Position numbers and translations under genes: made by a program. Source: Hymenobacter plasmatis (GTDB lineage Bacteria > Bacteroidota > Bacteroidia > Cytophagales > Hymenobacteraceae). Taken from it: a stretch of DNA of 64,000 nt. Position 1 is the first letter of the stretch, and each line of letters starts with the position of its first letter. Below are positions 1 to 8,425 of this stretch, piece by piece. Under the pieces are notes generated by a model that worked only from the letters and a program-made list of their open reading frames with translations, made no database searches and was not told the DNA's origin. The stretch covers positions 1 to 64,000 of the forward strand of contig NZ_JAJFAW010000023.1 of the NCBI RefSeq assembly GCF_020711255.1, read 5' to 3'.

Positions 1-76
1 TGCGAGACCAGCAGCGCCGAAGCAACGCTCTATTTATCCAGCATTCGACACCTTATCCGTAAATTTTAACAGGCTC

Positions 77-673
77 TTAGTGGATTCGGTCGTCGCGCAC
101 CGGCAGATTGGTCACAATTTCGCCTTCTATTTTCAGCAATTCCTGCAGCCTTTCCTCAACCATTATTGGGTCGCAGTATTCTTTGGCTAAGTCCACATAG
201 CTCACAAAATGAGCGGCTTCCGACACCATTAATTCGTAGTAGAATTTACTTAATTCCTGGTCGGCAATATTTTGCCAGAGCAATTTAAATCGTTCGCAGC
301 TACGCGCTTCAATTAGCGCCGATACTAATAGTTGGTCCATTAATTGGCGCTCGCGGGCACCGCCTTTGCGCACGTGGGCCAGCAGCTGCACTACGTATTC
401 ATCTTTACGCGGGCGGCCCAACTGGAAGCCGCGCTTGCGCAGTTCCAACAGCACGCGCTCAAAATGGCTCCACTCCTCGGCTACCAGGTCGGTGAGCTCA
501 TCTACCAGGCGCGTCTTCTCCGGGTAATGGATAATCATGCTGATGCCGGTGCTGGCTGCTTTTTGCTCGCACCAGGCGTGGTCTACCAGAATATCTTCGA
601 TGTTTTTGCCGGCAATATCTACCCAGCGCGGGTCGGTATTCAGCTTCAGTTTTAAAATGGTTTTTTCTTTCAT
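77..673 (-). CDS. miaE: tRNA 2-methylthio-N6-isopentenyladenosine-37 hydroxylase (MiaE)
   Basis: A 198-aa protein that matches the MiaE family throughout. MiaE is a non-heme di-iron monooxygenase that hydroxylates the isopentenyl group of ms2i6A at position 37 of tRNAs reading UNN codons. Visible markers are the ferritin-like helices carrying metal ligands: EEWSHFERV (about residue 66), the segment LIEARSCERF (about 120) and SEAAHFV (about 150), i.e. repeated E-x2-H pairs. The length is normal for the family. It is the last gene of a leftward group lpxK-porin-miaE and starts 10 bp after the porin stop, so it is probably cotranscribed. Its substrate is made by MiaB, encoded about 9 kb away in this window. 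Confident call. Confidence 0.93.
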   Translation of the reverse strand: MKEKTILKLKLNTDPRWVDIAGKNIEDILVDHAWCEQKAASTGISMIIHYPEKTRLVDELTDLVAEEWSHFERVLLELRKRGFQLGRPRKDEYVVQLLAHVRKGGARERQLMDQLLVSALIEARSCERFKLLWQNIADQELSKFYYELMVSEAAHFVSYVDLAKEYCDPIMVEERLQELLKIEGEIVTNLPVRDDRIH

Positions 674-683
674 CTGCGGTTAA

Positions 684-2693
684 TTAATTAAAGAAATCCC
701 ATTTCACACCCAATTGAAACCGACGCGGATAACCCGTGTAATAAGGCGTGGTGAAATAGCCGTTATCGAAAATGCCTTGATTGACGTAGGCCGCCTTTAG
801 GAACACTGTAACTGTTTTAATGTCAGCAGTAAAAAACACATCTACCACGGGCGGGTAGCGATCAATAGTGAAATTGTCTTGCTGGTAGAATTGCTGCGTG
901 CTGGGGCTGTAATTAAATGCCCGGTAACTCGACTGGAAATACACTTCGGCGCCCACTTGGCTAAACATGGCTTTCCGGAATATATAGCTCTCGTAGAACA
1001 CCCGCGAATGCGTCACCAGCTCCGGAATGCGAATGCCTTCTACGTCGCCACCCTTGGTGTACGTGCCTTGGTTGTCAAAGCCTACCCGGCCTACCCGCAC
1101 CTGGTGCCGCGCCGAGGCGATGAACAGGTTGCGGGCAGTTTCAATCTGGGCGGGCACACCAGCGGTGTTGTAGTACACCAGGTTGTCTATGTTCACGGCG
1201 CTGGCGCTGGCTTCGAAGCGGTGCTGGGTCACGCTGCCCAGATTGGGCAGCTTCAGATGCAGGCGGCCGGTGAGCTGGGTGGTGTTGGTGTTCAGAAACT
1301 CGCTGCTGGAGCCGGGCAGGTGGTGCCACTCGTAGTGGTTGCCCACGAACTCCTGCTGGGTAAGGGTAGGCGAGTACGAGCTGCGTAGGGCTTCAGCCGA
1401 GAGCGGGCCGGTGCGAATGGACGCCCGCAGCCAGTATTCCGGGTAGTTGGAATAGGGACTGCCCAACGACAGCGCATGTAGCTCGCCCGCCGTTTCGATG
1501 GCGTAGATAGTGCGGTAATTAAAGGCGGCGGTACCGCCCAAAAATAGCTCGTTGAAGTTGCGGGTGGGCGCAGCCTGCATCAGCGGCAATACCGTGGCCG
1601 CAGCCGACGAATCGAGCCGCTGGGTGCGGAGAGAGGCTATCCGGTTGCGGGCGTATAGCCGGTATTCCACTGCTTTGGTGCGCCCCAGCACGCCCACCGT
1701 ATTCTCCACTTGACGGTACTCGGCCCGGTCGATGGTCGCGTGGGTATTGCGCAGCGGCTGGCCGGGGTAGAACAGCAAGCTGCCATTGTCGAGCCGGGTC
1801 AGCGCCAAGTCGGAGTAGCTGTTGTACTGGCGCTTGGCATCGAAGGTGTGGTAGGCGGTGAGGCCGCGGCCGAGCAGGCGGTAGGTCTGGGTGAAATACA
1901 CCTCGTCGCGGTCTTCTTTGTTGGCGGCCTGGGTCAGGTACACCCGCTCCCGTTCAAAATTGAACAGGTCCTGGGGACGCGTTTGGCCAATGAGGCTGTC
2001 CTGGCCGGTGGTGGAACGCACCGTGGAGGTGATGGGCCAGATGCCGCCCTGCTCAATGGCCCGGTGGCGCACATTGCTCAGGTTGAAGAGCAGGTGGTAG
2101 CGCTCGTCTTCGCTCTGGTACCGGCCAAACAGCAGCAGGTTGGAATGCTCTACCAGGCCATCGCGGGTCGACCGGGAGGCCAGTATTTTGTTGGAGGCAA
2201 TGCGTTCGTAGGCAATGCCCACGCTGAAGTTTTTCTTCAGGCTGCGGCTGTAGCTAATCTCAAATTCCTGCTCGCCGGCCCCCGACTGCACCACCCGGAA
2301 AAACGAATACGGCGACCGGGAATCGTAGTACGGCACCTTGGTGGCATCGCGGGCGTACTTGTCGAACACGTTGCGGCCAAAACGAGCCCCCAGCTGCAAA
2401 TTGGGCTGGTAGAGCAAGGGCCGCGACGCCGTGCCCACGGCGCCCAAATCCTGCTGAAAGGTGGTGTCGTGAAACCAAAACCGCGCCTGCGGCCAGCGCG
2501 TGAGTGTGGTGTCGAGCGGAGTGCCGGAAGTGGAGTCGCGCAGCACCTCGGCCTCGTAGATGACGCGGGTGGTTTTGGGGCCGTAGAGCACCTTGGTCGA
2601 GTCGTCGACCACCTGGGCCCGGGCAGCGGGCGCGGCCAGCAGCACCAGCAACGCCACCAGTCCGGCCAGGGGTTGCAGCCGCAGCCACGCCAT
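684..2693 (-). CDS. Putative outer-membrane porin (Porin_10-like)
   Basis: A 669-aa secreted beta-barrel-type protein. The chosen start (MAWLRLQPLAG) opens a signal peptide with a hydrophobic core and an AAPAARAQ-type cleavage site; an upstream in-frame start at 2768 would add an unlikely 25 residues. The rest is rich in alternating aromatic and polar residues and ends in VKWDFFN, an aromatic C-terminus as expected for a BAM-inserted barrel. I recognise it as the large putative porin family of Bacteroidota; the substrate is unknown. It lies 83 bp downstream of lpxK and 10 bp upstream of miaE, suggesting one leftward transcript. Confidence 0.8.
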   Translation of the reverse strand: MAWLRLQPLAGLVALLVLLAAPAARAQVVDDSTKVLYGPKTTRVIYEAEVLRDSTSGTPLDTTLTRWPQARFWFHDTTFQQDLGAVGTASRPLLYQPNLQLGARFGRNVFDKYARDATKVPYYDSRSPYSFFRVVQSGAGEQEFEISYSRSLKKNFSVGIAYERIASNKILASRSTRDGLVEHSNLLLFGRYQSEDERYHLLFNLSNVRHRAIEQGGIWPITSTVRSTTGQDSLIGQTRPQDLFNFERERVYLTQAANKEDRDEVYFTQTYRLLGRGLTAYHTFDAKRQYNSYSDLALTRLDNGSLLFYPGQPLRNTHATIDRAEYRQVENTVGVLGRTKAVEYRLYARNRIASLRTQRLDSSAAATVLPLMQAAPTRNFNELFLGGTAAFNYRTIYAIETAGELHALSLGSPYSNYPEYWLRASIRTGPLSAEALRSSYSPTLTQQEFVGNHYEWHHLPGSSSEFLNTNTTQLTGRLHLKLPNLGSVTQHRFEASASAVNIDNLVYYNTAGVPAQIETARNLFIASARHQVRVGRVGFDNQGTYTKGGDVEGIRIPELVTHSRVFYESYIFRKAMFSQVGAEVYFQSSYRAFNYSPSTQQFYQQDNFTIDRYPPVVDVFFTADIKTVTVFLKAAYVNQGIFDNGYFTTPYYTGYPRRFQLGVKWDFFN

Positions 2694-2776
2694 TAAGAAT
2701 CCTCGTTGCTGAGCCTTCAAATAAGTAAAACAAAACGCCAGAGCCCAGGGAGCAGCTAGCTGTGTCAAAATAAAAA

Positions 2777-3865
2777 TCAGGAGTTCGAAGCGGGTAGCGG
2801 TGGCAATAGGCCGCGCAGGGCCGCACCACCGTCTCCCAGAAACGCCACCCGCACCGGAATGGTATAGAATGGCAATCCACTCCGGCTAGCCTCCAGTGCG
2901 GGGGCCAGCAGGCGGGTAGCATCTTTTTCCGTTGTAAAAATAGGCCAGCCCATTTGCCAATGCGTGCGCAGGGTCGCTAAGTCGGTGGGCTGAAAGGCGT
3001 GATGGTCGGCAAAAACCGCATGATGCTGAATGGCATACCCGCTGCTTTCGAGGTGCTCCCGCAATGGGCCCGGCTGCGCAATTCCGGTAAGCAGCAGTGC
3101 AGGCAGCGAAATTGAGCTAACAGTCGGGGTTGATAACGGCCTAGCTTCTAGCTCAATTTCGACGGAAAATGGCTGGGGGCCCGCGTATTCGTAAGCCGAA
3201 AAAAGAACTGGAATATTGGGCTGACTGTAGTGCCGAATCTGCTGCTCCACTTTGGCCTGGGCGGCCGCCGATAAGTCCGGCGGGCATTTCGTCACGATGA
3301 CGACATCAGCCCGGCGCGCACCGCCGCGGCTTTCGCGCAGGCGGCCGGCGGGCAGCACCTCGTCCGCGTAAAAAGGCCGCGCCAGCTCCGTGAGCAACAC
3401 GTTCAGGGTGGGCAGCACTGCGCGGTGCTGGTAGGCATCATCTAGCACGATGACCGTGATTTTCGGGTGGGCTTGCAGCAACAGGCGGACGCCGAGGCGG
3501 CGCGCTTCGGCCACGGCAACCGGGACCTGGCGCGAGGCAAACTGCTGGAAATACTGCCACGACTCATCGCCGACAGTTGCCGCCGAATCGGCGGGCCCCG
3601 CCAGGCGCGGGCCGCGGGTGCTGCGGCCGTAGCCCCGGCTCAATACGGCCGGCCGGTGGCCCTGGCGCAACAATTCTTCAATTAGCCAAGCCACGTGGGG
3701 AGTTTTGCCGGTGCCGCCCACCCGCAAGTTGCCCACGTTGATGAGGGGCACCGCAAAGGCTTCGGATTCCTTCCAGCCCACGTCGTAGAGCCAGTTGCGC
3801 ACGGCCATTACCCCGGCGTAGAGCCAGGAAAAAGGCAGCAGCAAAAAAGCCAAAACGGAAGGCAT
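2777..3865 (-). CDS. lpxK: Tetraacyldisaccharide 4'-kinase
   Basis: LpxK (362 aa) phosphorylates the 4' position of the tetraacyl-disaccharide lipid A precursor at the inner membrane. The N-terminus carries a hydrophobic anchor (FLLLPFSWLYAGVMAVRN, about 6-24), followed by the Walker A segment VGNLRVGGTGKTPH (about 47-60) and the family segments LSRGYGR (about 95) and VLDDAYQHR (about 160). The length is normal. It is the promoter-proximal gene of a leftward group with the porin and miaE. The gene faces away from the SMUG2-like gene at 3983, so the 117-bp gap holds both promoters. Confident. Confidence 0.95.
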   Translation of the reverse strand: MPSVLAFLLLPFSWLYAGVMAVRNWLYDVGWKESEAFAVPLINVGNLRVGGTGKTPHVAWLIEELLRQGHRPAVLSRGYGRSTRGPRLAGPADSAATVGDESWQYFQQFASRQVPVAVAEARRLGVRLLLQAHPKITVIVLDDAYQHRAVLPTLNVLLTELARPFYADEVLPAGRLRESRGGARRADVVIVTKCPPDLSAAAQAKVEQQIRHYSQPNIPVLFSAYEYAGPQPFSVEIELEARPLSTPTVSSISLPALLLTGIAQPGPLREHLESSGYAIQHHAVFADHHAFQPTDLATLRTHWQMGWPIFTTEKDATRLLAPALEASRSGLPFYTIPVRVAFLGDGGAALRGLLPPLPASNS

Positions 3866-3982
3866 ACGCGGTCAAAGGCCGAAGCAACGGCCCGTAAAAG
3901 TACTGCCCCGCTGCGGCCAGCTACCCAAAGTCTTGGTTGAGCTCGTATGCCCCAGGAAACTGCCGGTAATCTTATCCTAAAC

Positions 3983-4663
3983 ATGCCCCACTTCGACGAG
4001 AGCCTGCTGCACTTCCTGAGCACCTTTCCCCTGCCCGCGTCCTTGCCGCACGGCGTCGAATCACTGAGCCCGTTTCGCGAGCCGGCCGTGTACGAGCTGC
4101 TAAGCAAGTTCTCAGCAAAGTATTACGCCGATGCGCAGCCGCGGGTGGCCATGCTGGGCATCAACCCCGGCCGGCTGGGCATGGGTCGGACCGGAGTTGC
4201 CTTCACCGACCCTGGGGCCCTTACCGAATTCTGCGGCATTGCGCACGACTTGCCCCGGCAGCGGCCGGAATTATCAACCCAGTTCATCTACCAAGTGGTG
4301 AGCGAGATGGGTGGGCCGGCCGCATTCTACCAGCATTTCTACCTGGGTTCGGTGTACCCGCTGGTCTTGGTCCGCGAAGGGCTGAACTATAATTATTACG
4401 ATTCGCCGGCGGTCATCAAAGCCCTGTGGCCCGACATGCGGCTATCCTTACGCCAACAGGTGCAGGAGCTGGGCCTGCGAACCGACGTGGCGGTGAGCCT
4501 GGGCAAGCGCAACGGCACATTCCTCCAGCGCCTCAACGACGAGTTGGGCATGTTTGAGAAAATCATCGTGCTCGACCACCCGCGCTACCTCATGCAGTAC
4601 CGCCGCCGCGACCTGGCCGCAAATGTTGACCACTACGTGAAAACGTTAGGCAGCCTGCTTTGA
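3983..4663 (+). CDS. SMUG2-like uracil-DNA glycosylase family protein (DUF4918)
   Basis: A 226-aa base-excision-repair glycosylase-like protein. Motif 1 is GINPGRLGMGRTGVAFTDP (about residues 59-77), very close to the SMUG-type G-x-NPG-x-F/L-GM motif that activates the water nucleophile. The C-terminal motif LDHPRYLMQY stands where other UDG families carry their DNA-intercalating HP(S) loop. The family (former DUF4918) has a characterised member from Pedobacter called SMUG2, acting on uracil and oxidised uracils; activity here is inferred. An ATG at 3947 would add 12 residues; the internal ATG at 3983 matches the usual start better. It is followed by an intergenic inverted repeat. Confidence 0.85.
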   Translation: MPHFDESLLHFLSTFPLPASLPHGVESLSPFREPAVYELLSKFSAKYYADAQPRVAMLGINPGRLGMGRTGVAFTDPGALTEFCGIAHDLPRQRPELSTQFIYQVVSEMGGPAAFYQHFYLGSVYPLVLVREGLNYNYYDSPAVIKALWPDMRLSLRQQVQELGLRTDVAVSLGKRNGTFLQRLNDELGMFEKIIVLDHPRYLMQYRRRDLAANVDHYVKTLGSLL

Positions 4664-4667
4664 CTTA

Positions 4668-4790
4668 TCAATTACCATTTATCATTTAACAGCCTACTTT
4701 GAGCTGGAATCCATTTCAGCACCGCACCGGCTGCCTTCGCCCCGCTCAAGCCAACGGATTGTTAAATGATAATTGCTAAATGTTAATTGA
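4668..4790. repeat. Intergenic inverted repeat of ATTTA/ACA units
   Basis: The left arm (4668-4691) reads TCAATTA..ATTTATCATTTAACA. The right arm (4760-4790) is its reverse complement with one extra short AT-rich unit inserted. The 68 bp between the arms are GC-rich. The element fills the gap between the SMUG2-like gene and NIF3. Such sequences built of permuted ATTA/ATTTA units are common between genes in Bacteroidota. It could fold as a hairpin in the transcript; function unknown. Confidence 0.6.
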
Positions 4791-4794
4791 TTAA

Positions 4795-5922
4795 ATGAAA
4801 ACCCCTACCGTTCAAGACCTTGCCCGCCTGCTGGAAGCGGCCGCGCCCCTCGCCTACCAGGAAAGCTATGACAATGCCGGGCTGCAGTGCGGCGACCCGC
4901 AAGCCGAGGTAAAAGGCGTGCTGATTTCGCTTGATTGCACGCCGGCCGTGATTGCGGAGGCTCTGCGGCGGGGCTGCAACGTAGTAGTGTGCCACCACCC
5001 GGTCATCTTCCGGCCCCTCAAGCGGCTCACCGGAGCCAACGAAGTGGAGCAAACCCTCATTGCGGCGCTCAAAAACGACGTGGCCATTTACGCCGCCCAC
5101 ACCAACCTCGACAACGTGCGCGGCGGCGTCAACGACAAGCTCGCTGAAAAATTAGGCCTCACAAAAACCCGGGTTTTGGCCCCCCAAAGCGGCACCCTGG
5201 CGCGCCTTATCACGTACGTGCCGCACCGCGAAGAAGACCAGCAAGCCGATGTGGCGGGCCGGGTACGGGCCGCGCTGTACGCGGCTGGCGCCGGGCAGGT
5301 GGGCCAGTATTCGGAATGCAGCTTTCAGACTTTGGGGACCGGCACCTTCACGCCTGGCGCAGGCACGCAGCCGGCCATCGGCGCCCAACACCAGCCCGAA
5401 ACCGTGCCCGAACTGCGGCTGGAAGTGCTGCTGCCCCTGCACCGGCAGGCGGGGGTGCTGCGGGCCCTGCGCGACGCGCATCCTTACGAAGAAGTGGCTT
5501 ACGAGCTGATTAAGCTCGAAAATACGCACCAAGAAGTGGGCGCCGGCCTGGTGGGCGAACTACCCGTGGCCATGGCGCCCGCGGCCTTTCGCGCCATGCT
5601 CAAGCAGCAGCTGCTGGTGCCGGTGGTTCGCTTCACTCCTTTTGAAAAAGACATTAAAACTGTGGCCATTTGTGGCGGGGCTGGCGCCTTTCTCATTGGC
5701 ACGGCGCGGGCGGCCGGCGCCGATGCGTACGTGACCGGCGACGTGAAATACCACGAGTTCTTTGGGGCCGAAGGACAGCTCATGCTGTGCGACGTGGGCC
5801 ATTTTGAGAGCGAACAGTTCACCGGCGAGGTATTCCGAGATTTGCTAACGGCCGGATTTGAACGTACTTTTGCGGTCTTAATCGCCGAAACCCCTACGAA
5901 CCCCGTTCAATATGACTGCTAA
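4795..5922 (+). CDS. Nif3-like dinuclear metal-centre hexameric protein
   Basis: NIF3/DUF34 family protein (375 aa). Metal-binding segments are present: CHHPVIF (about residue 65), AAHTNLDN (about 100) and VGHFESEQ near the C-terminus (about 330). The long form carries a central insert (about 130-250, PII/CutA-like in family structures), which explains the length relative to the 250-aa short form. Its biochemical role is unsettled in the literature (a GTP cyclohydrolase I-like role has been suggested). It overlaps the next gene by 11 bp, and the NIF3 plus C4 zinc-ribbon pair is widely conserved, so cotranslation is likely. Confidence 0.93.
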   Translation: MKTPTVQDLARLLEAAAPLAYQESYDNAGLQCGDPQAEVKGVLISLDCTPAVIAEALRRGCNVVVCHHPVIFRPLKRLTGANEVEQTLIAALKNDVAIYAAHTNLDNVRGGVNDKLAEKLGLTKTRVLAPQSGTLARLITYVPHREEDQQADVAGRVRAALYAAGAGQVGQYSECSFQTLGTGTFTPGAGTQPAIGAQHQPETVPELRLEVLLPLHRQAGVLRALRDAHPYEEVAYELIKLENTHQEVGAGLVGELPVAMAPAAFRAMLKQQLLVPVVRFTPFEKDIKTVAICGGAGAFLIGTARAAGADAYVTGDVKYHEFFGAEGQLMLCDVGHFESEQFTGEVFRDLLTAGFERTFAVLIAETPTNPVQYDC

Positions 5923-6673
5923 TAGTGCCGCCGTGGCTCACGCCGACGTTCCCGTAGCCGCCAAGCTCGAAGCCCTGCTCACCCTGCAGCACCTCGACTC
6001 GCAGCTCGATGAAATCCGGCGCGTGCGCGGTGATTTGCCCGAAGAAGTGCGGGATTTGGAAGACGAGATTGCTGGCTACGAAGTGCGGGTCAAGAAATTT
6101 GACGAGGAAATTCAGGGTCTGAACGACTTCATCAAGAGCCGCAAGCAGGCCAGCAAAGACGCCGAGTCGCTCATCAAGAAGTACGACGAGCAGCAGCAGA
6201 ACGTCCGCAACAACCGCGAGTTCGAAGCCATTGCCAAGGAAATTGAGCTGCAGCGCCTGGAAATCCAGATTGCCGATAAGAAAATCAAAGAGGCCCAGTA
6301 CCAGATTGACGTGAAAAACGCCGAAATCAGCGGTACGAAGTCGAAGCTGGACGAGCGCCGCAAGGACCTCGAGAACAAGAAAAGCGAATTGGATACCATC
6401 GTATCCGAAAACGAGGAAGAAGAGCGCGGCATCATGGCCCAGCGCGAAGAAGCCACCAAGCTGGTGGAAGACCGCCTGCTCACAGCCTACACCCGCATCC
6501 GCGGCAACGTACGCAACGGCCTGGCCGTGGTGCTCGTGCGGCGCGATGCCTGCGGTGGCTGCTTCAACACGGTGCCGCCCCAGCGCCAGGCTGATATCAT
6601 CTCCCACAAGAAAATCATCGTGTGCGAGCACTGCGGCCGGATTCTGGCCGACGTGGAAGCCCGCGCGGTTTAA
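5912..6673 (+). CDS. C4-type zinc-ribbon coiled-coil protein
   Basis: A 253-aa protein: a long, highly charged coiled coil (about residues 20-190) followed by a C-terminal zinc ribbon with four cysteines (CGGCF at about 210 and CEHCGRI at about 238). This is the CT398-like hairpin plus zf-RING_7 architecture. The family is widespread and often coupled to NIF3, as here with overlapping reading frames; the molecular function is not established. A strong hairpin terminator follows 49 bp downstream, so NIF3 and this gene form a closed two-gene unit. Confidence 0.9.
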   Translation: MTANSAAVAHADVPVAAKLEALLTLQHLDSQLDEIRRVRGDLPEEVRDLEDEIAGYEVRVKKFDEEIQGLNDFIKSRKQASKDAESLIKKYDEQQQNVRNNREFEAIAKEIELQRLEIQIADKKIKEAQYQIDVKNAEISGTKSKLDERRKDLENKKSELDTIVSENEEEERGIMAQREEATKLVEDRLLTAYTRIRGNVRNGLAVVLVRRDACGGCFNTVPPQRQADIISHKKIIVCEHCGRILADVEARAV

Positions 6674-6721
6674 GCTGAGCTATCTGGCGCTTCAGGAATC
6701 TGACTTGCTGATTGAAATCGT

Positions 6722-6752
6722 AAAAAGGAACGGCCCCGTGTCGTTCCTTTTT
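6722..6752 (+). terminator. Rho-independent terminator after the NIF3 operon
   Basis: AAAAAGGAACG, a 9-nt loop, then CGTTCCTTTTTT: an 11-bp stem ending in a T run, 49 bp after the zinc-ribbon gene. Confidence 0.85.
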
Positions 6753-6766
6753 TGTTGATATAGTAA

Positions 6767-8356
6767 ATGGTGTTTCTGGCTGAAACTTTCCGGGGTGTTT
6801 GCAAAACGGCGTCGGCCGGCCGGCCGCGCTGGGGCTGGCTGGTGCTGGGGCCGGTGGGCTGGGTGTGCATTTCGGCCTTTGCTTCGCCGGTCCCGCAGCA
6901 GCTTGTCTCGGCCGAGCTTCAGCCCACTGCCCTGGCCGCAACCAGCACCGAGCAGCTCACGGCCAACAGCCGCCGGGCCTACGCCGAAGTGCTGAAGCTG
7001 CGGCTGGGCCCCGCCCGCGACCTACTTAAAAGTGAGTTGGCCAGCACGCCCACCGCGCCCGCGCCCCTGCTGGTGGCCAACTGTGCGGATTTTGCTGAGC
7101 TCATCATCACGCAGGATGCCAGCCGCTACGAGGCCCTGGTGAGCGCCCAGGAAGCGCACCTCGCCGCCCTGGACCGCGCACCGGCCAGCGCCCTGCGCGA
7201 CTACGCCCGCGCCGAAATCACGCTGCACCTGGGCTTGAGCCAGCTGGTATTCCGGCACTTGGTGATGGGTGGATACCACCTGCGGCGCGGCTTCCAGCAA
7301 ATGCAGACCGTGGCCAAGCGGTACCCCTCTTTTGCTCCAGCGCGCAAAACCCTGGGTGTGTGCCAGTTTGCAGTGGGCTCGTTGCCGGAGGGCTACCACT
7401 GGCTGCTGAGCCTGCTGGGACTCACGGCGAATGTTGATACCGGACTGAAGAATCTGGCCTTTTCCGCCGCTCAGCCCAACGACTTTCAAACCGAAAGCCA
7501 GCTTTACCTCACGCTCATTCGGGAGGGCTATTACAAAAAGCCCGAGGAAGCCCTGCGCTTGGTAGAACGCCTCCACGCCCAACAGCCCGACAACCTGCTC
7601 TTTTCCTACCTGCTCATCAGCGTGTACAAGCGCCAGCACCACGGCGAGGCGGCGTTGGCTGCTTACCGCGCCCGTCCGGTTGGCCCGGGCTACCTGTCGG
7701 TGGCTTACCTGCGCCACATGGCTGCCGACTTGCTGCTTTACCAGGGAAATTATACGGGCTCAGAGCGCGAGAACCTGGCGTTTCTGCGCGAGTACAAAGG
7801 CCAGCATTACCGCAAGGACACCGCTTTTAAGCTCTACCTCGCCGTGTGGCTGAGTGGGCAGCCAGCGGCCGTTGCGGCGCGCTACCGGGAGCAAATCAAC
7901 CAGCCGGGCCCCACCGATGTCGAGGAAGACAACTACGCCCAGCACTACTACCACGAGGCCCAGGCACTCAACCCCACCCTGACCCGGGCCCGCCTGCAAA
8001 TCGATGGCGGCTACAACCGCCTGGCGCTGGCTACCCTGCGCGGCTTCCATGCCACGCCGGCCACGCTCCTGCGCGACCGCATCGAGGAGCCGTACCGCCG
8101 CGCCCGCGCCTACCAGGGCCTGAGCCAACTCGACTCGGCCAAGCTGGCTTATGAGCGCACCCTGGCCGTGGCGGGCGATACGGCGCCCTTTTATTTTGCC
8201 CCGCAGGCCGCCCTGCAGTTGGGCTACATGGCCCAAGAAGCCGGCAATAAGGCCCTGGCCCGCACCTACTTTGAGAAGGCCCTGCACTACCCCTGGCACG
8301 AGTACAAAAACAGCACCGATGCCAAAGCCAACCTGGCCCTGCGCGAGCTGAGGTAG
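6767..8356 (+). CDS. TPR-repeat protein of unknown function
   Basis: A 529-aa protein. A hydrophobic stretch (WGWLVLGPVGWVCISAFASP, about 22-42) looks like a signal peptide after a long n-region. The remainder is helical with tetratricopeptide-type repeats, e.g. the C-terminal AYQGLSQLDSAKLAYERTL and YMAQEAGNKALARTYFEKAL. A GYHLRRGFQ segment (about 165) and GLTANVDTGL (about 220) recur in Bacteroidota homologues I recall, but no function is known to me. It begins only 14 bp after a terminator, so it should have its own promoter, and no clear one is visible. Probably a periplasmic scaffold protein. Confidence 0.7.
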   Translation: MVFLAETFRGVCKTASAGRPRWGWLVLGPVGWVCISAFASPVPQQLVSAELQPTALAATSTEQLTANSRRAYAEVLKLRLGPARDLLKSELASTPTAPAPLLVANCADFAELIITQDASRYEALVSAQEAHLAALDRAPASALRDYARAEITLHLGLSQLVFRHLVMGGYHLRRGFQQMQTVAKRYPSFAPARKTLGVCQFAVGSLPEGYHWLLSLLGLTANVDTGLKNLAFSAAQPNDFQTESQLYLTLIREGYYKKPEEALRLVERLHAQQPDNLLFSYLLISVYKRQHHGEAALAAYRARPVGPGYLSVAYLRHMAADLLLYQGNYTGSERENLAFLREYKGQHYRKDTAFKLYLAVWLSGQPAAVAARYREQINQPGPTDVEEDNYAQHYYHEAQALNPTLTRARLQIDGGYNRLALATLRGFHATPATLLRDRIEEPYRRARAYQGLSQLDSAKLAYERTLAVAGDTAPFYFAPQAALQLGYMAQEAGNKALARTYFEKALHYPWHEYKNSTDAKANLALRELR

Positions 8357-8425
8357 GCAATTTGCACCGGTTGCTTGTTAACATACCGGGCAGGCGCCAG
8401 TTGGTCTGCTCCTTGATATTTTACT

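Noticed and set aside
1710..2696. Long plus-strand frame opposite the putative porin
   Set aside because: Shadow of the GC-rich porin gene; Gly/Ala/Val-biased with no domain.
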